This document shows positions 17,801-25,103 of a stretch of DNA of 32,255 nt, in pieces. Source of the DNA: Bacteroidota bacterium (GTDB taxonomy: Bacteria; Bacteroidota; Bacteroidia; Bacteroidales; JAAUTT01); NCBI GenBank assembly GCA_020048915.1, contig JAIFLU010000175.1:1-32255 (forward strand). The letters are read 5' to 3'. The notes under the pieces were generated by a model. It saw only the letters and a program-made list of their open reading frames with translations, did not search any database and had not been told where the DNA came from. The position numbers and the translations under genes were made by a program. Every line of letters starts with the position of its first letter. Position 1 is the first letter of the stretch.

Positions 17801-19397
17801 TACCAAGGCCATTGATTTCTGCCAGGCTATTAAGTCCCGATAATTTTTTAATGAGTTCATAAGGTGCTATTTTTAGGTATTGTGATTGGCTATTTTTGTC
17901 TGAACTAATCACTATCCACTGCCCACTATCCACTCTGTCTTTTATCTGATATTCCAACGAATGTTTTATCAATGGTTGTACAAGTTCTTCCGGGGTATAA
18001 TGCGAACCCGAAGAACTACGCTCGGAGCTTTCGTCGAAGGTACAGGAGTATTGGCTCGTTCCGGGTACCGGTTCTATTTTAAATTTAAGTTCCAGTAAAC
18101 CTTCGTAAACACTGCCAAACTCTTCAACATCCAAACCACCATAGTTTACGGCAATCAGAACCTTATTGTCATTTTCGAAATACCCCAGGGCGTTTACTAC
18201 CCAAAACAGTATGGAATTACTAAGTTTACACTGATGAAGATCATACCCGGAAGCCTTTAGAGCGCTATACCCGAACAAGTCGCCTTTCAGCGCCATGATG
18301 CCCAGCTTTTCGCCAATCTGCTGTTCTTCGAACAAAGCAAAGGTATTGACCAGGCATAACCAGAGATCGTAATGTTTTTCGGAATCGGGAGGCGGTAAAT
18401 GTTTGGCCAGCTTGCGAAGGCGCAAGAGGCTGTAGTATTTATGGTATATCTGGCTGAAACGTTTTACCTGTGGATCCTTGCTTTCGGCATAAACCAGGTT
18501 CCGTTCTTCGATAACAAACAGGAAAAGCAACCGGTAAATAATCCGCAACTGTTGCCTGTAAAATTCGTTGAGGTCGAGTTTCCCCTCCTCAATTGCGGTA
18601 AGCAGTTCGGTATTATCGGGGTGATTGATAAATCCATTAGCCAGGGCTTTGATACTTCCTTTTACTGCATTTCCCAGCTTGTTGCGGATGGTGGCTCCGG
18701 CCTCCAATCCTTCCTGGTGATATTTTTCAATGATGCTTTCGGCACCCGCATCCAACGCTTGGGGCATTCTGCTGGCATGAAGCAACCGGTAAAGCAGCAC
18801 AAAGTCGGAATACAAATCCTCCTCCATGATCTTTTCCAGGTTAAACTCCACATAGCTCAACCGGGTTAACCTGCTGGCATCGCGCAACAAGCGCAGCATT
18901 CTCCCATTGGTTACCAATCCATAGAGGTGTTCGCTGTAATTCAGGTATTCCTGTACCAGTGCATGGGGCGATACGCGTAAGTTTTTGTTTTCAGGCCGAC
19001 GGTCGAGGCTTTCGTTATACCCGGCAATAAACAGCGGGAATCCTCCCAGGTTATTATCGCGGTTGTTAATCCAGAACGATTTTCCGTTGATTTCCTCGGC
19101 AGCTTTCAGGTATTGGAAATCGTACCCAAGATTCGACAACAGCGGCAACATCCAGAAACTGCGGGTTTCAGTGGCGGCAGTTTCCCCGGGATTCACCCTT
19201 TTAAGCTTGCTTTGAAAAATTACCCATTGTCCTTTTGCCTCTTGCCACGAAAGGCTTATTTCATCCTTAAGTTTGGCATTATTAAAGTTTGGGTTAAAAT
19301 CCTTACCCTGCTGAAACAACGCTTGTTCAGAGCGGATTTTGCCGAGCAGATCAGCCGATAAAATAGAACCTTGTATGTCGATGGAAGGGAAATTCAT
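14895..19397 (-). CDS. drmMI: Giant Eco57I/DrmMI-type N6-adenine DNA methyltransferase with in-frame insertions
   Basis: A 1500-residue protein. The N-terminal ~485 residues resemble the helical leader of PglX/DrmMI-like enzymes and end in the family box SGSHYTPEELVQPLIKHSL. SAM motif I (VCDVACGSGHILL) is at ~693-705 and a second conserved block IYGVDKNPLAVELCKVALWL follows. Catalytic motif IV is NPPF in CILGNPPFLGGQ at ~965. The C-terminal part is the likely target-recognition region. The predicted job is adenine methylation that marks host DNA as self. Residues ~489-683 are not methylase: they are the other-frame translation of an inserted element (17347-17933) carrying its own gene. Without it the protein is ~1305 residues. 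A second in-frame insert (GSSPSGEAGV) near the C-terminus comes from a REP-like palindrome. It starts 14 bp after the AlbA_2 gene. Confidence 0.88.
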   Translation of the reverse strand: MNFPSIDIQGSILSADLLGKIRSEQALFQQGKDFNPNFNNAKLKDEISLSWQEAKGQWVIFQSKLKRVNPGETAATETRSFWMLPLLSNLGYDFQYLKAAEEINGKSFWINNRDNNLGGFPLFIAGYNESLDRRPENKNLRVSPHALVQEYLNYSEHLYGLVTNGRMLRLLRDASRLTRLSYVEFNLEKIMEEDLYSDFVLLYRLLHASRMPQALDAGAESIIEKYHQEGLEAGATIRNKLGNAVKGSIKALANGFINHPDNTELLTAIEEGKLDLNEFYRQQLRIIYRLLFLFVIEERNLVYAESKDPQVKRFSQIYHKYYSLLRLRKLAKHLPPPDSEKHYDLWLCLVNTFALFEEQQIGEKLGIMALKGDLFGYSALKASGYDLHQCKLSNSILFWVVNALGYFENDNKVLIAVNYGGLDVEEFGSVYEGLLELKFKIEPVPGTSQYSCTFDESSERSSSGSHYTPEELVQPLIKHSLEYQIKDRVDSGQWIVISSDKNSQSQYLKIAPYELIKKLSGLNSLAEINGLGKNDLFFYKILSERRDIWIDFANKKSLGKHSMQYSGGTGEEQHGRVSSVSGDSQRFFSGTGDFNDTLQGLGINDNAAIRKCVESIRGDREIAERINQLIKEETRKISGQGTGRSGQGIVDSKNSANYPLTTDHSSAHQPLTTDHFSAHFSLSTSTQPTIDSLLSLKVCDVACGSGHILLSAARRIALEVARVQTGEEQPNPKSIRKAMREVIRHCIYGVDKNPLAVELCKVALWLEAHNPGEPLSFLDHHIKCGDAIVGLAHREELEKGIADEAFKTLPGDDKDIAKTIRDQNIKERKARLAKELQLKAEFEKTTTNSVNEAMAEYRTFNALPETTPEEIERKAKAYRKFMDGKGYNFLKAMANTQVAQFFIPKTLENKDALMTDAEFRLILSGYQGWQDRKVAKASVFATEKRFFHWFLEYPEVFSDGGFDCILGNPPFLGGQKLSGSLGENYLEYIKFQYAPIGAVDFVTYFFRRDFSLIRQNGFQSLISTNTIAQGRAREDGLDVIVAGGGIINHAVKSMKWPGIAAVEVALVTITKQQWKGKLILAGKEVKIITPYLDDAQTLGNPHPLRQNEGKSFQGSIVLGKGFVLEVKEAKDLIDKDPRNKDVLFPYINGDDLNNNPDQNPSRWVINFFDWTEEKARQYPLCFEIVERLVKPEREKITYSNNASEKWWLYERLRIDLYEKIKSLGIVLSSCRVSKYVSHSFINSDNIYDVATNVVTRIEFKEFVLLQSSIHNEWAWKYSSTMKGDIRYTNVSCIDTFALPQHLTPEMEQILEQIGVAYHEHRKNLMLALQLGLTKTYNLFHSKNLAPLTPEDENLDDKTFEKRFGKDALHLRKHLAKTPGTSSFNEAVEGIFKLRQLHVEMDNAVLEAYGWGSSPSGEAGVRLRHDYYEVDYLPENDRVRYTIHPDARKEILKRLLELNHQIHEKEVKAGLWEKKGKAYKTPTKSSEVQEPEEGYGQGKLF
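15136..15170 (-). repeat. REP-like palindrome read in frame inside the methyltransferase
   Basis: CCTCTCC (15146-15152) and GGAGAGG (15157-15163) form a tight hairpin, extended by T-A to 8 bp, flanked by a C-run and CTCAC. This resembles the dispersed palindromes of the type GGTGAGG...CTCCTTCAGGAG found in intergenic DNA of many Bacteroidota. Here it encodes residues GSSPSGEAGV between AYGW and RLRHDYYEVDYLPEND, a place where I expect the family to have a short loop. Confidence 0.55.
17372..17451. repeat. AGTGGTY heptamer repeats and hairpin at the element's end
   Basis: Seven-base units step regularly: AGTGGTC 17372, AGTGGTT 17379, AGTGGTT 17386, GGTGGGC 17393, then AGTGGTC 17405, AGTGGTC 17412, AGTGGAT 17419. 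AGTGGATAGT (17419-17428) pairs with ACTATCCACT (17442-17451) as a 10-bp hairpin with a 13-nt loop. Related units continue on the opposite sense through ~17485 and recur at 17910-17933. Confidence 0.8.
17486..17860 (-). CDS. Four-helix-bundle protein (23S rRNA intervening-sequence protein family), nested
   Basis: A complete 124-residue gene from ATG 17860, on the same strand as the methyltransferase but in another frame. It carries the family signature: YRDLIAWQKSMALVKTIY, then FPKEEIYGLTSQIRRASVSI, then PCNIAEGQARNSTGEFLQFL, and a C-terminal helix ending LNGLINSLKRKQ. Family members form pentameric four-helix bundles and occur in rRNA intervening sequences and diversity-generating retroelements (Avd); their function in IVS elements is not known. 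No broken codon is seen, so it looks intact. It must be expressed from within the methyltransferase message or from its own start site. Confidence 0.9.
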   Translation of the reverse strand: MNSLKNYRDLIAWQKSMALVKTIYSFTKSFPKEEIYGLTSQIRRASVSIPCNIAEGQARNSTGEFLQFLGIAKGSLAELETLTILCKDLELMTMQQSENVLNQSAEIGKLLNGLINSLKRKQGK

Positions 19398-19411
19398 GGT
19401 TCAAAAACAGT

Positions 19412-21106
19412 TTAAAAGTTACTGGACTGGGCGCCTAAAAAAGCCCTTCCTTTTTCGGTAATATAATATTTATTATCGGGGTCGGTTGGCACAGCAGGGT
19501 TTGTTATTGTTAGTAAACCGCAATTGCGAAGTGGTTTAAGATAATTATCCCTGAAAACCTTTTCGTTTTTATAGTCGAGGCCCATTAGTAATTCTTTCAA
19601 ACTGACGGCCTCGCTTGCGATGCACAAAATAGCAATAAAATAGCGTGCTTTTTTTTGAAACAGCTGGGTACCTTTTTTATTCCAGCTGGGTACCTTTTTA
19701 ATTTTCTCTGTTTCAAAAATTTGATTATCAGGCCAATTTAATTCAGGAAGCAGGATACCTTTTTGGTGCCAGCTGGGTACCAAATGCAATAAAACATCGG
19801 ACCACGTTTTCCCAATTAGCGGTCCCGCCAATGGAATTGTTGCAAACCCCTTTTGCAGATGGGGCAATACAGAAGCAGGGAATTCGAACAATTCCACCAT
19901 TTCGTTGGTAAAATTTGCAAGGGTTAACCATTGTAGGGGAATTATTGTTTTGAAAATATCGTTTTCAATAAAAGAAGGCTTTGCACCTGGAACATACAAT
20001 GGAATATACTTATAGGTATTACGGATACCGGAGCCAATCTCATCGGTCCATCCAAAGGCTGTAAAGAATTTACGCAGGTTAGGGTTTTTGGGGTAAGGGT
20101 TAAAACCGGTAGGATCGATAAGCCCATGAAACAACGGTTTATTGGGATTTGCCAAGGTAACATCTGTTTCCGAAATAATTAAATCGGTAGAAACTGCACT
20201 GGTATACTCGCGATGAACAATGACATTGCCAATTACTTCCCGAAATATTTTATCGCGTAAATCAATACGCTGGTCGCCTTCCAAATAAAATTTTTCGGGT
20301 AGGTGTTTATTTATAAATTGTTTGAGTTCAAGATAAGAGTCAATTAAATTTTTCCGCAATGTTATCCTGTCATCCCAACGGTCCTTATTAACAATTCGAA
20401 CCATTGCTTCAATTTTATAGGCAGGCAATATGCTTTGAATTGTATTTTCCTTGCCAAATATCAAAGCAGCGGCAAGGGTATAACCTTCCTGGCCTGTTTT
20501 ATGGTCTTTTCGCCAAAGAACCGAGTCTTTGAGCATTTGTTCGTCAGATACCATTAACCATGGGTGGTCACTCCGGAAATTGCGGATTAGCAGCCTGGCT
20601 TTTTCGAATAACGAGTTGTCGAAATCGGCAAACGACAAATAAGGATATATTTGAGTCTCGGTAAAGAAATTTCGTTTACGCAGGTACATATCGCTTACCT
20701 TGTGCTGATTGGTGGTGATGTCGATGTCGGTCTCGAATTCGCGGATAAAGATTTTACCGGCATGGTCATGTACCTGACTGCTTGCCTGAATTTGCACTAC
20801 TACAATTAAACCTTGAGGATGTTCTACAAGGATAGGCTGAACATATAAAGGCGGATTAATGCAATCGCGCGAATTTAGCGCAGTAACAATATCTTTCTGA
20901 AGTTTTGAAACAGATGCAGAGGCAATACCGGTAATTTTTCCATTATCGGCAACACCAAGCAAAATAGTTCCCCCATCGGTATTTGAGAAGTTCACTACGG
21001 TTTCGTAAAAAGATTTTTTGGGGATATCCCTGGAGGCCTCCTTGAATTCAATTTTCAAGCCTTCTCCCTGCTGTATTATTCTATCTATTTCGTGCACCGC
21101 TATCAT
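19412..21106 (-). CDS. AlbA_2 (Schlafen-like) / HATPase_c_4 ATP-binding protein
   Basis: A 564-residue protein. Residues ~10-130 are an AlbA_2 domain (GLKIEFKEASRD, NFSNTDGGTILLGVADNGKI). Residues ~290-400 show the HATPase_c_4 pattern (FREVIGNVIVHREY, then DEIGSGIRN). The C-terminus (~480-560) is a winged-helix-like segment. Proteins of this architecture are often annotated as RecG-like or transcriptional regulators and recur in defence islands; the role here could be regulation or nucleic-acid sensing (inference). Between ~440 and 480 there is a repeat-derived linker (VPSWHQKG, VPSWNKKGTQL). It starts 5 bp after the chimeric scar and ends 14 bp before the methyltransferase. The neighbouring ATGA overlaps and the scar suggest it entered this operon secondarily. 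Confidence 0.87.
   Translation of the reverse strand: MIAVHEIDRIIQQGEGLKIEFKEASRDIPKKSFYETVVNFSNTDGGTILLGVADNGKITGIASASVSKLQKDIVTALNSRDCINPPLYVQPILVEHPQGLIVVVQIQASSQVHDHAGKIFIREFETDIDITTNQHKVSDMYLRKRNFFTETQIYPYLSFADFDNSLFEKARLLIRNFRSDHPWLMVSDEQMLKDSVLWRKDHKTGQEGYTLAAALIFGKENTIQSILPAYKIEAMVRIVNKDRWDDRITLRKNLIDSYLELKQFINKHLPEKFYLEGDQRIDLRDKIFREVIGNVIVHREYTSAVSTDLIISETDVTLANPNKPLFHGLIDPTGFNPYPKNPNLRKFFTAFGWTDEIGSGIRNTYKYIPLYVPGAKPSFIENDIFKTIIPLQWLTLANFTNEMVELFEFPASVLPHLQKGFATIPLAGPLIGKTWSDVLLHLVPSWHQKGILLPELNWPDNQIFETEKIKKVPSWNKKGTQLFQKKARYFIAILCIASEAVSLKELLMGLDYKNEKVFRDNYLKPLRNCGLLTITNPAVPTDPDNKYYITEKGRAFLGAQSSNF
19661..19781 (-). repeat. Three copies of CAGCTGGGTACC in the AlbA_2 gene
   Basis: Exact 12-mers lie at 19661-19672, 19683-19694 and 19770-19781. 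On the coding strand two encode VPSW and one, shifted by a base, encodes GTQL. They sit in a linker between the ATPase-like part and the C-terminal winged helix. Confidence 0.85.
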
Positions 21107-21111
21107 CTAAT

Positions 21112-21264
21112 TTACAGTTTATAATTCGGAATGAAAACATATTTTTTTAAAATATCGGGAGGTAAAACAGGGGTAATTGCCTGGTATTGATATGCTCCCG
21201 GCAACCTTGGCAAGCAGGTTGGTGGAAATATAGGAGCTTGTATGTCGATCGATAGGAAATTCAT
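21112..21264 (-). pseudogene. Chimeric scar: methyltransferase-like start joined to DrmD-like end
   Basis: A 51-codon frame from an ATG that overlaps the stop of the upstream nuclease-like gene (ATGA). Its first residues MNFLSIDIQAPI match the real methyltransferase start MNFPSIDIQGSI, and with a one-base shift the next ones read STNLLAKVAG against SADLLGKIRS. Its last residues PVLPPDILKKYVFIPNYKL match the DrmD end PVLPPDILGVYVLIPNPKL. The next gene starts 5 bp after its stop. It is too short to be either enzyme and looks like a recombination junction between two related arrays. Confidence 0.72.
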
Positions 21265-22229
21265 TGTTTTTTATATTCTTTAAAAAATGAATCACATTCG
21301 GAAAAACCCAAATAACGTTTATTGAAATTTTCAATCCAGGGAATTAATGCTTTAGGGGCAGTACTCTTAATCTGATCCACCATATATTCCAGTGATGTAT
21401 AGAATAATCGATGATGGAATTCAGGTTGCATCATCGAATAAAATTCATTGATTTCTTTTGTAGATGAATCATTTTCTTTTGGAGAAATCACAACCGCAAA
21501 CGCCTTATTTAGGCGGTTCTGGATGCCGAATTTTTCGGCTAACAAAAAATTTCTTCCCAACTGCCCAAAGCCAGAAAGAACCTTTTGTTTCCCAAATTCG
21601 TTAAAAATTAAACTGTTGTTAACGAGATCGATTTGTTTTGATAAATCAGAGGATGGATTGGTTCCAAGTTTTTCAACGTACTTTGTTTCAATGGCCAGTA
21701 TATTTCTTTCTCCAGCATCGGTTATATAAATTAACATGGCATCAAAGGCCGTTCTATCGTTTAAATATTCGTTTACCGGGTAGGGTAAATATTCAATTTC
21801 GATTGCTAGAATTGTGGCAATTTGCAATGTGGGAAAGCAATTTCGAAGGATTTTGCCTGCAGCAATATGGTCATGTTCAAACAATGCTTTCATTGGATAA
21901 AACAAATTAAAGCACAAGGGCTGGCTGCTAAGCATATTATTGAAAAGCCGATATTCCTTAATTGTTTCGCCTTTCTTTAAAAACTGAGCGCGATATTGAG
22001 CGTATTTAAAAATTTCAGGAAATAGAAAATTGCTTCCCGATACTTCACCACTCACTAAAATATTCCCATACTTTGTTTCACTTGTTTCATCAGGACCATA
22101 TCCATAGGTCTCCTGCTTTAATATGTGGGCCCGATACCACGACTGTAGAAAGCGAGCTTTCGCTGCAAATATATTGTCTGCAGAACTAGAAGGTCCATAT
22201 TTTTCCTGAATTATTTTTTTATCTATCAT
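21261..22229 (-). CDS. PD-(D/E)XK nuclease-like protein of the defence array
   Basis: A 322-residue soluble protein. Asp163 in RTAFDAMLIY followed by E181-T-K183 in ILAIETKY fits a PD-(D/E)XK metal site; a preceding acidic helix-strand (IEIEYLPY, ~143-150) could give the extra Glu. It resembles the family annotated as PGN_0703-like putative restriction endonucleases. It starts by a 4-bp ATGA overlap with the DrmD stop, so it is translationally coupled to it, and ends by another ATGA overlap with the scar. The role as DNA-cutting effector is inferred from fold and position. Confidence 0.75.
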   Translation of the reverse strand: MIDKKIIQEKYGPSSSADNIFAAKARFLQSWYRAHILKQETYGYGPDETSETKYGNILVSGEVSGSNFLFPEIFKYAQYRAQFLKKGETIKEYRLFNNMLSSQPLCFNLFYPMKALFEHDHIAAGKILRNCFPTLQIATILAIEIEYLPYPVNEYLNDRTAFDAMLIYITDAGERNILAIETKYVEKLGTNPSSDLSKQIDLVNNSLIFNEFGKQKVLSGFGQLGRNFLLAEKFGIQNRLNKAFAVVISPKENDSSTKEINEFYSMMQPEFHHRLFYTSLEYMVDQIKSTAPKALIPWIENFNKRYLGFSECDSFFKEYKKQ

Positions 22230-25066
22230 AATTTAGGATTTGGGATTAGAACATAAACACCCAAAATATCGGGAGGCAAAACCGGAACAACTGTTTCGAA
22301 ACGTTTTGCACCTAAATATTTGGCAAATCGTGTATGGGCATTTACAAGCTCTTCCGAACGCATTTCTACCACTTTAATAAAATCGGGATGCAATTCTTCA
22401 AAGTGCTTCAGCTCCTTGTCAAAAACGATTTGTTGTCTTTCGGAACTAACGTCTAAGGCGTTGGCTGTTTGCAAAAGGGTTTTGCAAGCTTCTAGTTCAA
22501 GGGTCTCAATTCCGTTTTCTCCTAACCTATAACCCCACAGAAACATTTCCTCCGAAACCAACTCGTGTATTTTACCAACTTCGCGTATCACATTTCTAAC
22601 CCTGAACTGGATGAGGGTGGTTTGGGAAGTTACAGCATCCGTTCGGAATACCGAAGCCCGGGCAGCTTTTTGTCCCTTTCGCTCTGCTTCCAGGGAATTA
22701 CTAATAATCCGGTGACATAGCAGCTCGACAAAACGATGGTTACGACCAATGTATTTAAAGCCTACTGGCGTTGGGGAGAGAAATGAAATATGAATCTTTT
22801 CTCCAGCCCCAAGTGATTCGGCCAGCCATTTATCCATATTTTGTTTATGGAAAATATATCCTTCTTTAAAATTCTCAATACGGGCACCCAATAGTTGAGC
22901 AGCCTGCAAAACAAAATTCCGGAGTGTGGAAACATCCCCGATGGCCTCGTCAACCTCCTTAAGATCCTTCTCTACATCTTCGGGCATAATGCTTTCGTGT
23001 GCAAATATGGACCGGATTTTTTCAGCTTTATCTCTGGCCCGTTCTATTTCATTTGTCAGTTCAATATCCAATTGAGATAACTCACCCGTGTCGCCAAAAT
23101 CCAGTTTCATTTGTTTGGCCATTTTCTCTTTACTGGCTTCGGGGTTTAAAAGTACTTCCTTTAAAACCTTATCCATCACCGAGCGATTGTCTTCTGCCAG
23201 GGCTATGCTCACTCCGGAAGTGCTTTGAATGCGCTTAATTTTCTCAATGATAATTTTCAAAACCACTACATCCATGGGATTATCTTCCCCGAAGAGCACT
23301 TTAACATCGATGGTATTATGCAAAATGCCTTGCTTATCCTTCCAGCCGGTTTGTCCAAACCTGTCCACCCTTCCTTCGCGTTGCTCCAAGCGATTGGGAT
23401 TCCAGGGCAAATCGTAGTGCAAAATGGCATTGAATTTATCCTGGAGATTAATCCCTTCACTCAGGCAATCCGTTGCTACCAAAACCCTCTTTGCGCTCTT
23501 TCCCATTTCGTCAATTTTCTCCCTTCGCTCTTCGTCACTTAGTTCGCTGGTGATCGCCCGAACATCAATATCCTTTGGAAGATTCTCCTTTAAAATAGTG
23601 GCTACATACTGGGCAGTGGCAATGAAACGGCAAAAGATAATAGGACTCTGTCCCCAGGATAACCATAACTTTACCTGGTCGATGGTTAACTTCACTTTGT
23701 TATCCGAAGATGTATTCTGAAGCTTTTTTATCTCTTCCGAAAGTCCCGATAGTATATCCAGTTCAGTTTCAGATAAACCAGCATTGTCAATAATCTCCCT
23801 TTGTTCTGTATCGGATTGGTCGTCCCACTTTTCTATCACAGGGTTATCCAGATATTCCGGTAAGTTATCGGCCTCAAGTTCTTCCGCTTTTACCTTCCGG
23901 CGTTGTAACATCTCAAAACCAGCCTGCGGACTACTCATTACTCCACGTAACAATGTAAGTGCAGCAAAATATTTGATTCGCGCTTTATTGTCGGATAAGC
24001 CACCTGTATTCAGTTCCTGGGCAAATTTTAATACCCCCTGATATAATTCAGTATAGCTTTTAGTTAAGGCATAAGGTAATTCTTCCGTAGTCTTTTCAGG
24101 AAAAGGAGTTTCTTCGCCGAGCCATTTTTCGATATTCTTTCGCTTTCGCTGAATAAAATGAGTTGCAATGTTTCTCTTTTCGGATGTAGTCAGATTATCG
24201 AGCTCAAATTTTTCAAAATCAGGTTTGATTAGTCCTAATAGCGATTGGAATTCGCCATCCTTACCACTATGCGGCGTGGCAGTTAATAAAACCAAATGCT
24301 GATTTGCATTTTTTGATATCTGCTCCAACAATTCGTAACGTTGTTGCTTCTGCGACGATTTTTTATGATCCAGATCTTTGGTACAGGTATGCGCTTCGTC
24401 CACGATTACCAAATCAGGTGTATCGTTTAAAAAAATGGCCTTTTTATTATCTCCCTTTACATAATCTATAGATACTACCTGGTATGGATAATAATTGAAA
24501 ACATTGAGGGTATCGTCGCCCACGATTTTACGCTCAAGGCTTGCCACAGAGCTGGACCGGATAATCACAGCTTCAATATCGAGTTTGTCGGCAAGCTCCT
24601 TTTGCCACTGCTCGCATAAATGCGGAGGGCATAACACCGCAAAGTTTTTTATAATTCCTCTTTCGAGCGATTCTCTCAAAATAAGTAACGCTTCAATGGT
24701 TTTTCCGATCCCGACATCATCAGCAATCAACAGCCGGATTGCCTCCTGTTTTAAGGCCATAATAAGCGGCACCAGCTGATACGATCGTGGACGGAAAGAT
24801 AACTTACCCATACAACGAAAAGGACCACTCACCTGACGGAAAGAAAGCCTTGCGGCATCGTAAAGAAGTTTAGCCGTTAAAAAACTATCCAGATCGTTTA
24901 TGGAAGGTAATTCAAAATGATCGGGTTCAATTTTATCATCCCGACTTAATACTGGTTCAAATAAAGCCATAGCCTCATCGTCGGTCCCTCCCAGAGGTTT
25001 AAGCAGGATGAGTTCAGGGTCTCCCGAAGGTTGAACAACACAACGGCGACCCCCTGAATTTAACAA
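22226..25066 (-). CDS. drmD: DrmD-like SNF2-family helicase
   Basis: 946 residues from an in-frame TTG; the natural N-terminus lies upstream in another frame (see the displaced start). Early residues PELILLKPLGGTDDE are typical of DrmD. Walker A-like DDVGIGKT is at ~116-123, DEAH at ~223-226, and the helicase C-terminal domain includes QREGRVDRFGQ at ~563. The end is PVLPPDILGVYVLIP. SNF2-type ATPases translocate on duplex DNA; in class 1 DISARM, DrmD belongs to the anti-phage core along with the adenine methylase. It starts 3 bp after the large helicase if the upstream ATG at 25100 is counted, and overlaps the next gene by ATGA. Confidence 0.88.
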   Translation of the reverse strand: MLNSGGRRCVVQPSGDPELILLKPLGGTDDEAMALFEPVLSRDDKIEPDHFELPSINDLDSFLTAKLLYDAARLSFRQVSGPFRCMGKLSFRPRSYQLVPLIMALKQEAIRLLIADDVGIGKTIEALLILRESLERGIIKNFAVLCPPHLCEQWQKELADKLDIEAVIIRSSSVASLERKIVGDDTLNVFNYYPYQVVSIDYVKGDNKKAIFLNDTPDLVIVDEAHTCTKDLDHKKSSQKQQRYELLEQISKNANQHLVLLTATPHSGKDGEFQSLLGLIKPDFEKFELDNLTTSEKRNIATHFIQRKRKNIEKWLGEETPFPEKTTEELPYALTKSYTELYQGVLKFAQELNTGGLSDNKARIKYFAALTLLRGVMSSPQAGFEMLQRRKVKAEELEADNLPEYLDNPVIEKWDDQSDTEQREIIDNAGLSETELDILSGLSEEIKKLQNTSSDNKVKLTIDQVKLWLSWGQSPIIFCRFIATAQYVATILKENLPKDIDVRAITSELSDEERREKIDEMGKSAKRVLVATDCLSEGINLQDKFNAILHYDLPWNPNRLEQREGRVDRFGQTGWKDKQGILHNTIDVKVLFGEDNPMDVVVLKIIIEKIKRIQSTSGVSIALAEDNRSVMDKVLKEVLLNPEASKEKMAKQMKLDFGDTGELSQLDIELTNEIERARDKAEKIRSIFAHESIMPEDVEKDLKEVDEAIGDVSTLRNFVLQAAQLLGARIENFKEGYIFHKQNMDKWLAESLGAGEKIHISFLSPTPVGFKYIGRNHRFVELLCHRIISNSLEAERKGQKAARASVFRTDAVTSQTTLIQFRVRNVIREVGKIHELVSEEMFLWGYRLGENGIETLELEACKTLLQTANALDVSSERQQIVFDKELKHFEELHPDFIKVVEMRSEELVNAHTRFAKYLGAKRFETVVPVLPPDILGVYVLIPNPKL

Positions 25067-25100
25067 GTGTACCCGGTTTTTTTAGATTTGCATGTATCAT
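25050..25100 (-). other. Displaced N-terminus of DrmD, one-base shift at a G5 run
   Basis: From ATG 25100, three bases after the previous stop, the frame reads MIHANLKKPGTLVKFRG and would then run out of phase. Removing one G from the five-G run (25050-25054 on the plus strand as C5) joins it perfectly as KFRGRRCVVQPSGDPEL, the expected DrmD start. So the gene either has a real +1 insertion, or the sequence has an error here. Confidence 0.8.
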
Positions 25101-25103
25101 TAA

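Larger units (their letters stand above)
17347..17933 (-). mobile_element. IVS-type element inserted in frame in the methyltransferase gene
   Basis: The insert is bounded by GTGGATAGTG (17347-17356) and its complement CACTATCCAC (17924-17933, with another copy at 17910-17919). It contains a complete four-helix-bundle protein gene and blocks of GTGG/CCAC heptamers. About 587 bp are involved, and the methyltransferase frame is open across the whole of it and resumes at PTIDSLLSLKVCD. Related elements in 23S rRNA genes (intervening sequences) carry the same protein family and complementary ends. The exact borders and any target duplication cannot be fixed without an empty-site relative. Confidence 0.75.

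Noticed and set aside
21119..21334. A 71-residue minus-strand frame across the nuclease stop
   Set aside because: Most of it is a shifted reading of the nuclease end and the scar. The STNLLAKVAG part is better explained as decayed methyltransferase start.
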